This document shows positions 12,621-23,720 of a DNA stretch of 64,000 nt, piece after piece. Position 1 is the stretch's first letter; each line of letters opens with the position of its first letter. Origin of the DNA: Rapana venosa (Eukaryota; Mollusca; Gastropoda; Neogastropoda; Muricidae); the NCBI GenBank assembly GCA_028751875.1, contig CM054134.1:49243738-49307737 (forward strand). The letters are read 5' to 3'. The notes beneath the pieces are model-generated. The model was given only the letters and a program-made list of their open reading frames with translations. It did no database searches and had not been told where the DNA came from. Position numbers and translations under genes: made by a program.

Positions 12621-13269
12621 CACGCGCGCGGGGCAGGCCCACTGAATTGGAAGTACAGAAAAGACAGACTGTAACCCATACTGTCGAGGAAAATTAAGAA
12701 AACTAGCTGTTTTCAAAAAAACGTATTTCTGAGAGGAAAATAAAACGCCCTATAGATGCCGGTAGTTTACAGTTACTACATATAGTTCTATCGTGCCTAC
12801 TAAGTTTAAACATCAAATATGACATTATCAGCTAAGACAACAGTATACATTCTATAGTGAGCGCATGGAACTGATGGAAAGAGGGCATGGCAGTGTATCA
12901 AACAGGGGCCAGCGCTCTCTGCTGCTAACAACACCACGTTCCCAAGCATCATCACTGGTTAAGTGCTGCTGGAATAAGTCGTGTTTCAACTCGCTCATTT
13001 CTAGCCTTGGTTTGCCCAGTGTTTTTGCTTACTTCCCTCTTTATGACTAAATCCTTCCAGAGTTCAGAGTTCTCTCCTCATCTCTTGTCTCTCTGTCTCT
13101 GTCTCTCTTTGTTCTCTGCTCTGTCTGTCAGTCTGTCTGGCTCTCTCTCTCTTCTCTGGGTTGATGTGATCGTTTTTAAATGTTTGGGGAATTATATATT
13201 GGACATATTATCTTTGAAATACACTCTCTGTCTCGGTCTCTGTCGCTCTCTCACCTTTTTATCGTTTTG

Positions 13270-13845
13270 CTTATAGTTGTCGTGTATCCTTGTTGAAGGA
13301 TTCTCGTATTTTATATTTTCAATACTTATTGGACCTTGTCTCTGTCTTAAGTCTTAATGGGTGCCCTAATTCAATATCTATTGTTATGTGTAACAAGTAT
13401 ATGTACATTTGATAAAGTGTAGATGTTTATCTTTATGACTATTAAGTTTGGTTGTTATTCTTGGTTTTGTTGTTGATGGTTGTTGTTTCTTTTTCTCTTT
13501 TTTTCTTCTTTGTCGGTTTGGTTTTTCTTTCTCTTTTGTTTGTTTGTTTGCTTTGGTTGTGGTTGGTGTTTTTCCGGGGTGTGGGTGGGGGTTGTGTTTT
13601 TTAGGGTCTTTTTTTATTAGTTTGGCTTTGGGGGGGGGGGGAGGTTTGTTGGGGGGGGGGGGGGGGGTTAGTATTTTGAAAAGGGTTAATTCCCAATGTT
13701 TCTACCTGTGAGACTTGTATAAGTGTCGGGTTATTATTTAGATGTATCCTACGGGGCGGGGACTGGATGTAAAAAAAGCACATGAGTGCTTATTCTGTAT
13801 CCTCGAAAATAAAGAATTTGTCATTGAAGTGTCATTGTCATCTGT
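13270..13845 (+). repeat. LINE 3' end, family T, copy 2
   Basis: Homologous to 10905-11545: GCTTATAGTTGTCGTGTATC at the start, TTATGTGTAACAAGTATATG in the middle, and a tail with GGGGCGGGGACTGGATGT, GCACATGAGTGCTTATTC and AATAAAGAATTTGTCATTG. Two copies therefore lie about 2.3 kb apart inside each 3-kb duplicate. Confidence 0.65.
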
Positions 13846-13867
13846 CTCTTCTCTGTCTCTCTGTTCA

Positions 13868-13902
<35 letters not shown>

Positions 13903-14299
13903 ACTCTCTCTGTGATTTGTATGCCTGGGTTTTGTTACAGGAAGTTGTGTTGAATTCCTCAACGGTGGTTTTATCTCTTGAATCTCTCACCCTTTTCCAC
14001 CCACTCACTCAGTCTGAGTCTCTGTGTCTTAGTCTCTGTCTGTCTGTTGTCTTCTGTGGGGCTGTCATCCGTCTGTTGTTTTATGTCGTCCATCCACTAT
14101 TCTCTCTCTTCTCTCTCTCTCTTCTCTCTCTATCTCTTCCATCCACAATCAGTCTGCGGTCTCTGTGCCTTAGTCTCTGATCTGTCTGTCCGTCCTGTCA
14201 TGTTTGTCTGTACTATCTGTCTGTCTGTCCGTCGTCCGTCCGTCCTGTCTGTTGTCTGTCTCTCTGCCTTTGTCTCAGTCTCTACCTTCCCCCCCCACT

Positions 14300-14620
14300 C
14301 CACCAAACAAAAACGCTTTCGTCAGTGAGTTATGTGAGGTTCTGCTGAATGGCTGTTAAAGCTTTAACAGCAATAAATTTTGTTCGTTGTTTTTACCCTG
14401 CGAAAAATTATAATAATCACGTTTACAATGTACCGGTGTTTGTTGCAGATGTTAAACCACAATAAAGAATCCATGTCATGACGATTATGTGGGCAGTTTT
14501 GAATTGTTTTTACTTATTGGTTAAATATGTGTTTATTCCCAGTCCTCTTCCGACTGTCCCCTTGTGAATGGGCTTGTAAGCTGACCACAATAAACCATTG
14601 GCATTGTCATTGTCTCCCCC
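14300..14620 (+). repeat. Possible LINE 3' end with (CATTGT)n tail
   Basis: Contains CCACAATAAAGAATCCATG and, at 14580-14612, CCACAATAAACCATTGGCAT followed by CATTGTCATTGTC. The tail resembles family T but the upstream sequence differs. No coding motif seen. Confidence 0.35.
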
Positions 14621-14744
14621 CTTCCAGTATTTAAAAATATATCAGTTGCATTTTCCCCCATTCCTCATCTGAAGCTTTGATGCCCACACTTATTTGGATT
14701 TTGCGTATGCGACCGTTTTTGTGGGTTTTAATGTGTGCACAGTG

Positions 14745-14975
14745 GGTGACCGTTTTTGCAGCGCCTTGGCTTCAGTAGTTCCCCCAGCGTAAATGGGTAA
14801 CCTGCCCTCTTTAGGGTCAGGGAAGGAGGTTTAAAGCAGCGAGGGAGAGGAGTGGGCGCCGCCCCCTCAATATGTGGCCTAGTAGAAAGTGAGGTCTCTG
14901 ACGCCTCGTCCCTAGACCTTTAGGTTATGGGGGACTCCTTTACCTATTCCTTTACAAGGGATGTTATGCGCGCAT
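14745..14975 (+). repeat. SINE-B copy, 5' truncated
   Basis: Starts inside the element at GCGCCTTGGCTTCAGTA and runs through GGGTAACCTGCCCTCTTTAG, AGGGTCAGGGAAGG, GGGCGCCGCCCC and GAGGTCTCTGACGCCTCG to a TTACCTATTCCTTTAC end. The tRNA-like head and the 5S-like segment are missing. Confidence 0.75.
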
Positions 14976-15149
14976 CGCTCCACGGGACCTCAGGTTATAG
15001 AATCATCCGAAGGTAGTTGCAATTAATAATGATAATTCCCGACTCAGGCAAAGGCTGGGTGAAAATAAGGATGTGTCAACATTATGATATAACCCTGGAA
15101 ATTCAAGTTTATCAATCAGTTTCAAACCGTATTTATCTGAAGATGAGGA

Positions 15150-15640
15150 GGGGAGGGGGGGGGTGGATGCCTAGTGGTCTATCGTGTTGTGCTCGTGATC
15201 TGACGGCCAGGATCAAGCCATCACGGAAACGCCGTTTCAGCGTGGAATTTTATATGAAGTTAACTCTGTTACTGATCCACTACCCAAAAAAGTCCTTCGG
15301 ATGAGACTACAAACCGAGGCCCCGTGTGCGAACGCACGCAGAACATCTTGCGCACCCGTTAAAAACCTGTTCCGTCGTTTGGAAGAGTAGACCATTTCAG
15401 ACGAATTTGTTGTAAAACACTTCGATTTGTTTGTTTTTTACAAGATTCAGCGCTATATAAATTCCATATATTATTATTATTATTATTAAAACAACGCATG
15501 CAAGTAGGTGTCGTGTTTAGACACCATCCCTGAAGTCGGAATGCTGCTGCTTAATGGAGGGTAAAGACTGTTTGAGACGCAAAATCTCACCATTGGTGAA
15601 CATAGAAGCTCTAGGCGATGAACAGAAAAAACCAAAAGAA
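15150..15640 (+). repeat. SINE-A copy, composite, with an extra tail module
   Basis: The body core AAGTCCTTCGGATGAGACTA lies at 15291, followed by CCGTGTGCGAACGCACGCAG and TCTTGCGCACCCGTTAAAAA. At 15445-15490 comes CAGCGCTATATAAATTCC with (ATT)n, and then at 15497-15640 the GTGTTTAGACACCATCCCTG / ATCTCACCATTGGTGAA module found at the end of other copies. The head (GGATGCCTAGTGG near 15165) still looks like a tRNA A box. Confidence 0.75.
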
Positions 15641-15804
15641 AACCCAACAATAAAAACTAAAGACGAACTCCGTTTCTGCACACAATGCTCTATTGGTGTG
15701 AAGTCGTATTGTTAACATCTTGCTTGCGAAAAAGATTTTCTATTCTTGTTTTTGCTTAGAGGAAAGATTGTTTAAACACGAATTTGAATATATTCTTAAA
15801 AGTG

Positions 15805-15965
15805 AGTGTGTAGGTGTGTGTATGTGTGTCGTGGTGGTGTGTGGGTGTTGTGCAACGCGTTATGATTTATTTTACACGTGTATGCATGTGTGTGTGCGTG
15901 CGCGCGCGTGTTCGCGCGTGCGTCCCTACGTTGCGTGTGGTGCGATGTGTGTGTGTATGTGTGTG
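15805..15965. repeat. GT-rich array with CG-rich core
   Basis: Irregular (GT)n with an alternating CG stretch (GCGTGCGCGCGCGTG) near 15895-15910. Alternating purine-pyrimidine sequence of this kind can adopt Z-DNA in principle. Confidence 0.8.
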
Positions 15966-16045
15966 AGAGAGAGAGGTCAGGCAGATAGACAGCGGAAATA
16001 CAGACATAGATAGAGACAGATAGAGACAAGAGAAAGAGTAAGACT

Positions 16046-16053
16046 GTGTGTGG

Positions 16054-16095
<42 letters not shown>

Positions 16096-16144
16096 TGTTT
16101 AGTGTGTGTGGTGTAGTGTGAAGTGGTGTGTGTTGTGTGTGTTT

Positions 16145-16176
<32 letters not shown>

Positions 16177-16190
16177 GAGAGAGAGAGCGA
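16046..16190. repeat. (GT)n then (GA)n composite microsatellite
   Basis: A GT block at 16046-16141 passes directly into a GA block, which abuts the tail of a reverse-strand LINE 3' end. Confidence 0.9.
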
Positions 16191-16376
16191 GACAATGACA
16201 ATGACAATGACAAAATTTTCTTTTATTTCGAGGATAATGAATAAAGACTCAGTGCTTTTTTAATCCCATCCCCGCCCCGTAGGGTACATCTTAATAATAA
16301 CCCTACTCATATTCTCACAAAGTAGAGCAAAGGAAAAATAACCTTTCAAGAAACAAAAACAAAACAAACAAACAAG
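16191..16376 (-). repeat. LINE 3' end, family T, reverse copy
   Basis: Begins with (GACAAT)n, the reverse complement of the (ATTGTC)n tail, then TTATTTCGAGGATAATGAAT, then ATCCCCGCCCCGTAGGGTAC. Every block matches the family T tail in reverse order. It is about 185 bp long and truncated. Confidence 0.75.
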
Positions 16377-16439
16377 AATGAATGAATCTTTATTTTTCAG
16401 GGTAAAACAGAATAAGCATGCGCATACTTTTTTTCATCC

Positions 16440-16500
16440 AGAGAGAGAGAGCGAGAGAGAGACGGAGAGAGAGAGAGAAGAGAGAGAGATGAAGGAGAGA
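16440..16500. repeat. (GA)n microsatellite
   Basis: GA array with CG, CGG and AA interruptions. Confidence 0.85.
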
Positions 16501-16680
16501 GGATGCAGCCAGCCAGCCAGACAAGACAGACAGAAAATCAGACAGGCAGGGGCAGAGAATTAAGAAGAGACAGAATGAACAGAAAGAAGAGGAAGAAAAG
16601 AATTTTTACACAATATTAACCTGAACTGCATCGTGACGGGTATCCCCCCCCCCCCAACAAAGAAACAAAACAAAACAAAA

Positions 16681-16805
16681 TACACACACACACACAAACC
16701 ACACAAAACACCACAAAACCACAAACACACCACACAAACACACACCCAAACACACAAACACACACACACACAAAACCCACACACAAACACACACACAACA
16801 CACAA

Positions 16806-16838
<33 letters not shown>

Positions 16839-16868
16839 CACAAACACACAAACACACACACTCACTCT

Positions 16869-16901
<33 letters not shown>

Positions 16902-16905
16902 CACA
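16681..16905. repeat. (CA)n microsatellite, long, imperfect
   Basis: About 225 bp of CA repeats with regular AA and CC interruptions. The open frames through it are repeat translations. Confidence 0.95.
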
Positions 16906-17474
16906 ACAAACAAACAACAACAGCAACAACGACCAACAAAAACAAATTCAGGAAGGAGAAGTTTCAAACCACAGTTCTATTTAGACGCTGAGATAGGCCG
17001 GTTTGCATAAATTATTAAGTAAAAAAAACAACAACAACAACCAGTGAAGGTCAGAAACGTAGACATTATACCACGATATTCGGGTACTAAAACCTTCACA
17101 CCTGCTTGAAATATTAAAATTTATTGAAGTATCGGAAGATAGACATTTTTATGCCGTGAAATCAACCACGATAATACCGAATTTCCCAAAAAAAAAAAAA
17201 GATCTTTTTAAAAAAAAAATACATCGTTCAAAATCACTGCAAGCGTTAAAGTTATATAGGGACCATGACGGTTTGGGAAATAGTGACGTTTCAGGGAAAT
17301 TCCCTGATTTCTTTGGAGTAGGACTGGCCTATATCTGGAGGTAGGCCAAGCAGTCAAGTCAATATACTCTTTAATTACTAGACATACAATATTATTTGGT
17401 ACGTCTCTTGACGTTTTCAGCCGTGCTGTTAGTAATTGATGTCAGTAAACGTGTACATATGTGTCAGATGTTTA

Positions 17475-17559
17475 TGTTGTGTGTGTATGTGTGTTGTTTT
17501 ACTGTGTGTGTGTGTTATTGTGGTGTTGTACTTTTGTGTGTGTGTGTGTGTGTGTGTGG

Positions 17560-17595
<36 letters not shown>

Positions 17596-17681
17596 GTGTG
17601 TGTGTGTGTGTGGTGTGTGTGTGCGCACGGCGAGAGCGTGCTTGCTTGAGTGAGTGTGTTGTTGTTATAGTTGTTGTTACA

Positions 17682-17712
<31 letters not shown>

Positions 17713-17781
17713 GTGTGTGTGTGTGTGTGTGTGCGGTGTGTTTGTATTGATGTTGTACGTGGTGTGTGTGTGTGTGTTGTG

Positions 17782-17825
<44 letters not shown>

Positions 17826-18075
17826 ATGTGGGCACGCTCGAGAGCTCTTGCTTGCTTGAGTGTGTGTGTGTTGTTATTGTGGTTGTACAGGTGTGTGTGT
17901 GTGAGTGTTGGTTATGGATGTGGTACAGTGGTAGTTGTGTGTGTGTGTGTGTGTGTGTGTGTGAGTGTGTCGTGCACGCGCGAGGCGCTTTGCTGCTTTG
18001 CGAGTGTGTGTGTGTTGTGTTGTACAGTGTGTGTGTGTGTGTTATTGATGTTGTAACAGTGTGTGTGTGTGTGGC
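17475..18075. repeat. Compound GT-rich satellite with recurring spacers
   Basis: Long (GT)n blocks alternate with two recurring spacers: a CG-rich one (GCACGGCGAGAGCGTGCTTG at 17623, related versions at 17831 and 17973) and a T-rich one (TTGTTATTGTGGTTGTACAG at 17870, related versions near 17510, 17660, 17740, 18014 and 18042). Spacing is irregular, roughly 140-210 bp. This looks like a higher-order unit rather than a plain microsatellite. Confidence 0.75.
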
Positions 18076-18089
18076 TTTGTTAACACAGG

Positions 18090-18205
18090 GGGAGGGAGGG
18101 AGGAGGGGAGGAGAGAGAGAAGAGAGTGAGGAGAGAGGAGAGTGAGAGAGAGAGAGGATGAGGAAGACGGAGAGAGAGACGAGAGAGATGAGAGTGGGCG
18201 CGAGT
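18090..18205. repeat. (GA)n purine-rich tract
   Basis: G/A-only sequence about 100 bp long. The complementary strand is a pyrimidine mirror-like tract. Confidence 0.85.
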
Positions 18206-18344
18206 GTATGTGAGGGGGTATTTATGATTGATTGATTATATTTAGTTTCCAAGGGTAACAGAGTAAGTGTGAAACTACTTTTTCATCCAGCTATTTCCCT
18301 TATTAGAGATGAATAATAATGGCAACTGGTAAATTCGTACAAAC

Positions 18345-18349
<5 letters not shown>

Positions 18350-18385
<36 letters not shown>
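18350..18385. repeat. (GA)n microsatellite
   Basis: Pure GA array followed by (CAGA)n. Confidence 0.9.
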
Positions 18386-18392
<7 letters not shown>

Positions 18393-18634
18393 TACGACAG
18401 TTACTATGCTATGTGTGTGTGAAAGAAGGGGAAGGGGTTTATGTCACGGTCTGTCAGTCACAAACATAGCATGTGAAACGTCTTGTCACACTATCCAATC
18501 GAAAAATATTTCATTAAAGGCCTACAGGGCACTGCTGTTTACTTAAGTTGTGAATTTTTTTACTGCGGATAGTTTTTTCAAGGTGTACGAATTAACTAAG
18601 GGACTGATGGTGTGTGTGTGATAAGGAGGAGGAA

Positions 18635-18685
18635 GGAAGGGGGGGGGGTGCGGGGGGGGGGGGGGGGGGGGGGGGTGGGGGGGGA
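18635..18685. repeat. Poly-G tract
   Basis: G runs interrupted only by single T, C or A, including one run of more than 20 G. Capable in principle of G-quadruplex formation. Confidence 0.9.
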
Positions 18686-18789
18686 GGAGACTGGCGTTTA
18701 AAAGACCTGATTCCCTGATTTTGTTGTGTGTAGATAAGATGTTGTAGTTTTACATACAAGGAAATCCGTTGTATGGCTAGTTTTAGGTA

Positions 18790-18922
18790 TGTCTCCTTGA
18801 TCAATGGAAAGGATGACAAAATTACAAAACCGCATACACACGGGGACTGGATGTTAAAAAAAAGCACATAAGTGCTTATTCCATTATCCTTGATATAAAA
18901 GAATAAATAAATAAATAAAAAA
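18790..18922 (+). repeat. SINE-A 3' fragment (tail type i)
   Basis: ACCGCATACACACGGGGACT, GGATGTTAAAAAAAAGCACA and AGTGCTTATTCCATTATCC are followed by an (AATA)n tail. Matches the 3' end of the fuller copy at 54150-54500. Confidence 0.75.
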
Positions 18923-19006
18923 GCATTCAGGCGTGTACACATTTCCCCCTTTTTATAATGATTGATTGTGAATGTATGTGTGTCAGCAAAATGACGTGAT
19001 GTGAGT

Positions 19007-19150
19007 GAGTGTGTGTGTGTGTGTGTGTGTTGTGTGTGTGTGTGTGTACGTGGCGGCATGCTAGCGTGCGTGCGCGCGCAAGTTTTTTAAAAAAAAAAAG
19101 TTCTTTTATATCGGAATGTATGGAAAATAAGCACTTTGTTTATCTTACAT

Positions 19151-19219
<69 letters not shown>

Positions 19220-19233
19220 TGCGTGCGCGCGCA
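19007..19233. repeat. Two (GT)n arrays with CG-rich ends
   Basis: GT blocks at 19007-19047 and 19153-19202. The second passes into (GCGT)n and GCGCGC. Confidence 0.9.
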
Positions 19234-19428
19234 CTTGCGTGAAAACGGAACACATAGTGTTTTCTGTATAAAAGCCATTTCCATAATTATTTCGGTCTGC
19301 ATACTTCGTTATCTTTTAACATTGCTATTTATACCATCATCATCAACAATTATTTATCATCAGATTGACTAAAGCTGTCATGACAATGTTACTTATACGT
19401 ATATGAGTCCGTCGGCCTGTTTTCCCCC

Positions 19429-19429
<1 letters not shown>

Positions 19430-19468
<39 letters not shown>

Positions 19469-19488
19469 TCCTCTCTCTCTCTCTCTCT
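19430..19488. repeat. Poly-C tract then (CT)n
   Basis: A run of more than 35 C followed by CT repeats. The true length is unlikely to be known from sequencing. Confidence 0.9.
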
Positions 19489-19644
19489 TTTCTCACTAAC
19501 CCACATGCTAGACTGTCAGGCAGGTCTGTCTGCTTTCAGTTGTAGGTAAGTTTTGCAGCTTACTGTCTATACTGGTTGGTTTCAATCAAGCCAGACCACT
19601 AGACCGCTTAACTGATCGCTTGAGCATTGAAAGTAAACAGTGTG

Positions 19645-19760
19645 GGATGGTGTGTGTGTGTGTGTGGGGGGGGGGGGGTCGGGCATTGAATTACTTAAGA
19701 AGGCATAATGTAGTCGTGGTGGGGTTTTGGTCCCCCCCCCCCTTCTACACACACAATCAC

Positions 19761-19800
<40 letters not shown>
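19645..19800. repeat. (GT)n, poly-G, poly-C and (GA)n short arrays
   Basis: Four short arrays (19648-19667, 19668-19678, 19730-19742, 19763-19798) separated by unique sequence. Confidence 0.85.
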
Positions 19801-19805
<5 letters not shown>

Positions 19806-21139
19806 CCTTTCAGTTTCAGTCAAGTCGCATACAACCGCATACTGTGAACTTGCTTGGGCCAGGGTTCTAATAAATATAATTAAATGTAAATACTTAAAGG
19901 AAAAAATAAAGCTAGTCAAGGTTAGAAGAGGTTGGGGAGGACGGGGAAGAGTATTACGAAATATATTCAATAACCCATAGACCTGCAAGCCTTTGAATTG
20001 AATATTTGGGCTTTTGTGATGATACGAGGACACACCCAGAGCCAACTGCTTCATATGTGTACTCAAGCTTTTATATCTGCCGTCGTTCAAGCATGAAGAA
20101 AGTGAAATGAAAGAGAATGAAGTGAAATAAAACGAAGTTCAACTGTGTCTTTGTATCAAACGCAAAATGATAAGCAAACAGTATTAAAGACTCAAGACTA
20201 TTTCTAAGTATCAAACGGTGTATCAGATTGGCTTCGTGCAAATTTTTTGTGGTACAAAATGTTCAGTCGAATAAAATCAGTTTAACATTTGCCCCACCAC
20301 CTTCCCCAACACACACCACACACACACTATTAAATGAAAGCGAACGGTTTCCGCTTAAGGTCTAAAAATAGACAAGGACCTGCTGTGGGTTGAAACACAC
20401 AAAGAAAGAATCAAGATTCAAGATTTAATTCCTTTCACCCCTTTTGGGCTATGGAGGATTACAAACGAAATCAACAGGAGAATAAACCTAACAGCAATAT
20501 ACCAAAAATAATATCAATACTAACAGGAACTGAAAAGCAAAAGGTCATCCCAAAATCATATGCAAACAGTATTAAAGACTCAAGACTATTTTTCAAGTAT
20601 ACAAATTTCTTTAAAAGACATAATCTACACTTGTGAAAGACAAGTGAAATTTCAAGAAATACCTGCAAATCTTATGAATTTTGAGAGAGACATGAGAACT
20701 TTTTCAAGATTTGCATTTCATTAGCAATGAAGGTCAACATAAAGAAAAAAACCACCCCCACACACAAAAACCCCAGGTAGAAAAGTTAGCTAAAACCAGA
20801 AAGAAACCATCAATAATTGCTTATCTCTCTCTCTGATATTACCAATCCATAACTATCATAAACCATGTGTTAGAATTGTTTAGATTTTTAAAAATTAAAA
20901 AATCAAGGGGCAATATTGTTCAAAAACAAGATATTTTTGCAGCAGAACAAAGACACCTTTCCTTACTGGATATGTAATGAAAGCTTTGATCAGGTTTGCA
21001 ATGGAGGTGGCAAGATACACAGTGGCTCTTGTCTTCATTGCATTAGGCTACTCCTGTTATTCTAAGAAGAATAGTGTCGACCATTTTACAAAAAATGTCC
21101 AGTCCAACCTAAATTCTAACAGCTGGTGTCCCTCGTGGT
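19801..21139. other. Mostly unassigned; short duplicated motif and possible LINE 3' end
   Basis: GCAAACAGTATTAAAGACTC followed by AAGACTATTT occurs at both 20175 and 20562, so part of this stretch is a small diverged repeat. Near 20405-20430 AATCAAGATTCAAGATTTAA resembles, in reverse, a LINE 3' tail with TTGAATC repeats. No host exon recognised. Confidence 0.35.
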
Positions 21140-21320
21140 GGATTACTGGAGGGTGTGGGCAGCTCTTTCAGTATATATATAATATCCCACCTTCTGGGAA
21201 ATTCTGTGCTGGAAAATTCTGTGCGTTTCCACTCTCTTTTTGTTTCTGTCTTTTTCTTTATGTTCTATCATCTTCTTGCTTATTTTCTGCCTTTACCATT
21301 CGTTTGTCTTCCTTTTTTTT
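21140..21320 (-). repeat. Repeat R fragment, reverse
   Basis: GGGAAATTCTGTGCTGGAAA then CTCTTTTTGTTTCTGTC matches 36435-36500 in the same orientation. It faces the forward copy at 21590. Confidence 0.6.
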
Positions 21321-21589
21321 CTTGCAAAATCTCTCAATATTCTATTTTATTTCATTATATAATAGTTTTACCTACAGCTGGAAACCAATATTGTTAACTA
21401 CTGGGAGAGTACAGGATGTTCATTTGCATTGCTGTTGCCTGTATTTGATTTTTCTTATGATTGTTTTTTGTACATTGAAGAAGAACAATGCCTGACAAAG
21501 ACAAGTCACGAAAAAAATGAAAGCACATTTCCCACCAATACCACAACAAAAAGTCGTAGAGATTGGTCTTTTTACTGACCTGATGACAA

Positions 21590-21904
21590 GTGCAGCGGTC
21601 TTTTTGCTTCTTCTTCTTCATTCTCAAAGGCTAAGATAGCAACTATTGTTATCTGTGATATGAACGAAAAAGCGTTGCCCTGCCTCTAATTGCCTGACAA
21701 GTCAGGCCCTGCACATCTGACTTTGGCATGGGTGAGAAAGTCTGTTAAGTCTTTCTGGAAAAAAAGGCAGGAGAAATTGGACCAAGAAGGCCGGGAAAAT
21801 AGACGAGAAGGAGTTGACAAGAGAAAAGGAAACAAGGAGAAACAAAGAGAGGGTAGAAGAGGAAATTCCTAGCCACATAATTCCAGAAGGTGGGGATGTT
21901 ATTT
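21590..21904 (+). repeat. Repeat R, forward copy
   Basis: In order: CTTCTTCTTCTTCATTC, AGCAACTATTGTTATCTG, CCTGACAAGTCAGGCCC, AAGTCTTTCTGGAAAAA, a purine-rich stretch, then GGAAATTCCTAGCC and CCAGAAGGTGGGGATGTTAT. The same order occurs at 46765-47115 and, in reverse, at 36195-36715. Its function and class are unknown and no protein frame was recognised. Confidence 0.65.
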
Positions 21905-22315
21905 ATACTGACAAATGCAGTGGTCTTCTTACTGACTTGGTGACAAGTGCAGTGGTCTTCTTACTGACTTGGTGACAAGTGCAGTGGTCTTTTTACTGAC
22001 TTGGTGACAAATGCAGTGGTCTTCTTACTGACTTGGTGACAAATGCAGTGGTCTTTTTACTGACTTGGTGACAAATGCAGTGGTCTTTTTACTGACTTGG
22101 TGACAAATGCAGTGGTCTTCTTACTGACTTAGTGACAAGTGCAGTGGTCTTCTTACTGACTTGGTGACAAATGCAGTGGTCTTCTTACTGACTTGGTGAC
22201 AAGTGCAGTGGTCTTCTTACTGACTTGGTGACAAATGCAGTGGTCTTCTTACTGACTTGGTGACAAGTGCAGTGGTTTTCTTACTGAGTTGGTGACAAGT
22301 GCAGTGGTCTTCTTA
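21905..22315. repeat. 32-bp tandem satellite, well-conserved part
   Basis: About a dozen head-to-tail copies of ACTTGGTGACAAGTGCAGTG + GTCTTCTTACTG. Variable sites are mainly AAGTGCAG/AAATGCAG and CTTCTT/CTTTTT. There are no unique spacers, so it is not a CRISPR array. Confidence 0.95.
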
Positions 22316-22612
22316 CTTGCGACAAGTTCAGCGGTCTTTTCACCTGGCGACAAGTTCAGTGGTCTTTTCACTTGGCGACAAGTTCAGTGGTCTTTTCACT
22401 TGGTGACAAGTTAAGTGGTCTTTTTTTATATTTATAAAAACGCACTTGGTGACAAGTTCAGTGGTCTTTTTACCCACTTGGCGACAAGTGCAGGGATTTT
22501 ATTTACTGACTTGGTGACAAGTGCAGTGGTCTTTTTTACTCAATTGAGGACAAATGCAGTGGGTTTTTAAAAAAACAACAACCTGACTTGATGAGAAATG
22601 CATTGGTCTTTT
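22316..22612. repeat. 32-bp satellite, degenerate flank
   Basis: Diverged units with ACAAGTTCAG in place of ACAAGTGCAG and variable lengths, including one with an AT-rich insertion near 22425. Such degeneration toward the edge is typical of an array that expands in its middle. Confidence 0.85.
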
Positions 22613-23500
22613 TGCTGTCACTCAGTCTCGAAAGTAGACTTAGTCTCACAACAGCAGCTAAGTGATCACTCATTATTACTGAGCATTATATAATATACAG
22701 TTCAAGGACTGCCACTCTTGAGTCTGATTCAGTCTGTGGCCCTGCAGTGGTTTTAACAGCTAATATCCTGGTCTCATAACAAGGCAACAACAGCAACAGA
22801 GGTAAAAACACAAACAGACAACAGCAAAAACAAAAAACTGAAGAACAACTTGATTATATTAGCAGAGTGCTGTGTGCATTGGGAGAAGGCGTTCTGGTAA
22901 ATATCTCTTCTGCTATCTCTGGTGCATTCAACTTGCACAGGGCAACCAGAGAAGTCCTTCCCTGTTGATTTCAATCAGTCATAAATGTTATATCGTCCAT
23001 TTTTTGTCAACATATAAACAAAGGGTGTATTCATGTAGAACACACGCCTACTTAAATATACGAAGGAAGGGTGGGGGGTGGGGGTGAGTGGGGGGGGGGG
23101 GGGGTGGAATTGGGCGGGGAGTTCTTGCATGTAGTACACGTTAATAACCGTTGCAGCTTCGACCAGGAAGTTTGCTTACTTCAAGCTTGACATTGAGACT
23201 TTACTTCACGGTATGACATCTTGCCCGCTTGACTCTTAGCTAATCACGCCCAGGCTCTCACGATCTTATTATAAGTGTTGACTGTAGGGTTTATAACTAG
23301 ATAAGATGTCCCATCAGCTCTGCCCCCACACGACCTTGTCTCTCTCCTTTATTGTTTTTCCTCCTGGCTTGAGTTTTTTCCTTGTCTCACCCACCCATCC
23401 TTTACTGTTAAAGAGATTGTGTCAGTGCGATGAATCTTACTCGTGATTTTCGTTTCCGTCCGTCCGCCACAAGCAAAAACAGTCCTTGTACACGTACGTG
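22613..23500. other. Unassigned sequence with a poly-G tract
   Basis: No exon or repeat family recognised. A G-rich run lies at 23068-23104. Confidence 0.4.
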
Positions 23501-23501
23501 A

Positions 23502-23604
23502 GTGTGTGTGTGTGTGTGTGTGTGTGGGTGTGTGTGAGTGTGTGTGCACGCGCGGCGCTGCGGCGTATATGCGAGCACAGTAGCGTTTCATGTATACCAT
23601 AGTA

Positions 23605-23635
<31 letters not shown>

Positions 23636-23720
23636 TGTGTGTGTGTGCGTGTGTGTGTGTGTGCCGTGTGCGCACGCCAAAGCGTTTCATGCGTACTGTA
23701 GTATGTGTATGTAAATCATT
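23502..23720. repeat. (GT)n array with a duplicated CG-rich spacer
   Basis: GT blocks at 23502-23547 and 23605-23663 are each followed by a CG-rich spacer and AGCGTTTCATG, then a GTA-rich stretch and TAGTATGTGT. It is a two-unit version of the compound structure seen at 17.5-18.1 kb. Confidence 0.75.

Larger units (their letters stand above)
11275..14265. repeat. 3-kb duplicated segment, copy A
   Basis: Nearly identical, in direct orientation, to 27696-30687 at an offset of 16421 to 16422 bases. Only a few differences were seen, clustered near 12685-12750, plus one base of length difference near 13030. Poly-G runs of 15, 8, 14, 12 and 17 have the same length in both copies. Homology continues further left (to about 10290 versus 26845) but is badly distorted there. 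It ends sharply on the right within a CT-rich stretch. It is either an assembly duplication or a very recent segmental duplication. Confidence 0.9.

Noticed and set aside
20977..21495. 172-codon open frame with hydrophobic N-terminus
   Set aside because: Its second half is the reverse strand of repeat R, and no domain or splice signals support the first half.
21905..22612. CRISPR-like array
   Set aside because: Units are contiguous with no unique spacers, and the context is a eukaryotic genome. It is a minisatellite.
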